Assembly (NCBI GenBank): GCA_002342665.1
Contig: DDQK01000006.1
Coordinates: 16,947 to 39,622, forward strand
From: Prevotella sp. UBA2444
GTDB taxonomy: Bacteria; Bacteroidota; Bacteroidia; Bacteroidales; Bacteroidaceae
Reading direction: 5' to 3'
DNA length: 22,676 nucleotides
A model generated the notes under the pieces. That model searched no databases. It was not told the DNA's origin and saw only the letters and a list, made by a program, of their open reading frames with translations. Positions 22,358 through 22,676 of this stretch are shown in pieces. The stretch's first letter is position 1; each line of letters begins with the position of its first letter. Both the position numbers and the translations under genes were made by a program.

Positions 22358-22612
22358 ATGAGAAGACTAAATCTATGGATGCTTGCCGCCATCCTGACCA
22401 TCTGCGGCACTATGACAATGGGGCTGACCTCGTGCAGCGATGTTGACAACCCCGTAACCAATACTGGCATTACCGAGGCCGACATGAAACAGGCTTCGAT
22501 AGGCCTCCGTCTCGACCTGACAGACATCGTGCTTGGCACAGACCGAGTACGTATCTGGGACTTCAAGGAAGACAACAAGAATGCACACGGGGTCAGGAAC
22601 GATGTGTCATAA
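22358..22612 (+). pseudogene. lipoprotein N-terminal fragment, shortened by repeat
   Basis: The 84-residue frame encodes a clear lipoprotein signal (LWMLAAILTICGTMTMGLTSC, then SDVDNPV), of the kind that opens many larger secreted Prevotella proteins. About 50 further residues follow. The last nine residues (AHGVRNDVS) are encoded by the GGGGTCAGG repeat at 22584-22610 and the frame stops right after it. It begins 31 bases after the phosphatase and probably shares its transcript. I read it as the remains of a longer gene cut by repeat insertion; a genuine small lipoprotein is possible. The remaining 64 bases to the window end show no recognisable feature. Confidence 0.5.
22584..22610 (+). repeat. 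REP-like GGGGTCAGG element at right edge
   Basis: CACACGGGGTCAGGAACG followed by ATGTGTCAT. The core GGGGTCAGG and the ATGTGTCAT string are shared with the left edge (there on opposite relative strands), so the two are members of one repeat family. Confidence 0.5.
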
Positions 22613-22676
22613 AAGCTATTAAACTAAAGTGCTGCGGAATCTAGGGAATAGTGAAAAAAATGAAACATGTAAAGTT

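Overview
The window looks like a chromosomal piece of a Bacteroidales bacterium, most likely Prevotella or a close relative. Three things point there. First, most transcription units are preceded by the Bacteroidetes-type promoter (TTTG, 17-20 bases, TAnnTTTG) and lack strong Shine-Dalgarno sites. Second, the proteins include family-typical lipoproteins, a BspA-like leucine-rich-repeat surface protein with a Prevotella-like C-terminal tail, and a membrane-tethered AraC regulator. Third, moderate-GC housekeeping genes are arranged as in that order. No rRNA, phage, insertion-sequence transposase or CRISPR array is present. One tRNA gene (Leu, anticodon TAA) was found.

Layout, left to right. At 1-2034 is a leftward operon yicC-gmk-nadD, with nadD cut by the window edge inside a GGGGTCAGG-type repeat. 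At 2039-4611 is a leftward operon of a FecCD-type permease, a free-standing acyl carrier protein and a short AMP-forming acyl ligase; no transporter ATPase or binding protein is next to it. At 4748-6162 two rightward genes encode a DEDDh exonuclease and a periplasmic lipoprotein resembling PheC (cyclohexadienyl dehydratase). At 6189-9031 leftward genes encode a YifB/ComM AAA protein and an SLC1-type (DAACS) symporter with altered substrate and sodium residues. At 9127-12045 a leftward tRNA-Leu is followed by a TPR/OmpA-like lipoprotein and a thioredoxin-fold lipoprotein lacking the CxxC cysteines. At 12100-14319 is the leucine-rich-repeat protein.

At 14391-17424 a leftward operon runs pyrE, SRPBCC protein, argH, Rieske-like lipoprotein, joining pyrimidine and arginine synthesis. 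At 17457-19517 a leftward operon runs prmC, recX, comF with stop/start overlaps. Back to back with it, a rightward unit (19524-22612) encodes a membrane-anchored TPR/AraC regulator, a class A acid phosphatase and a shortened lipoprotein.

The most notable signals are four. Two 17-base direct repeats, 22 bases apart, sit just upstream of the phosphatase promoter and next to the AraC gene: a likely cis-site for that regulator. A REPIN-like pair of inverted repeats is embedded in frame in the AraC gene. A Rieske-like protein has Cys-x-x-Cys in place of the Cys/His cluster ligands. The permease/ACP/ligase operon has no obvious described counterpart. Related GGGGTCAGG repeats lie at both extremes of the window and interrupt a coding region at each end, which suggests the sequence is a contig that broke at dispersed repeats.
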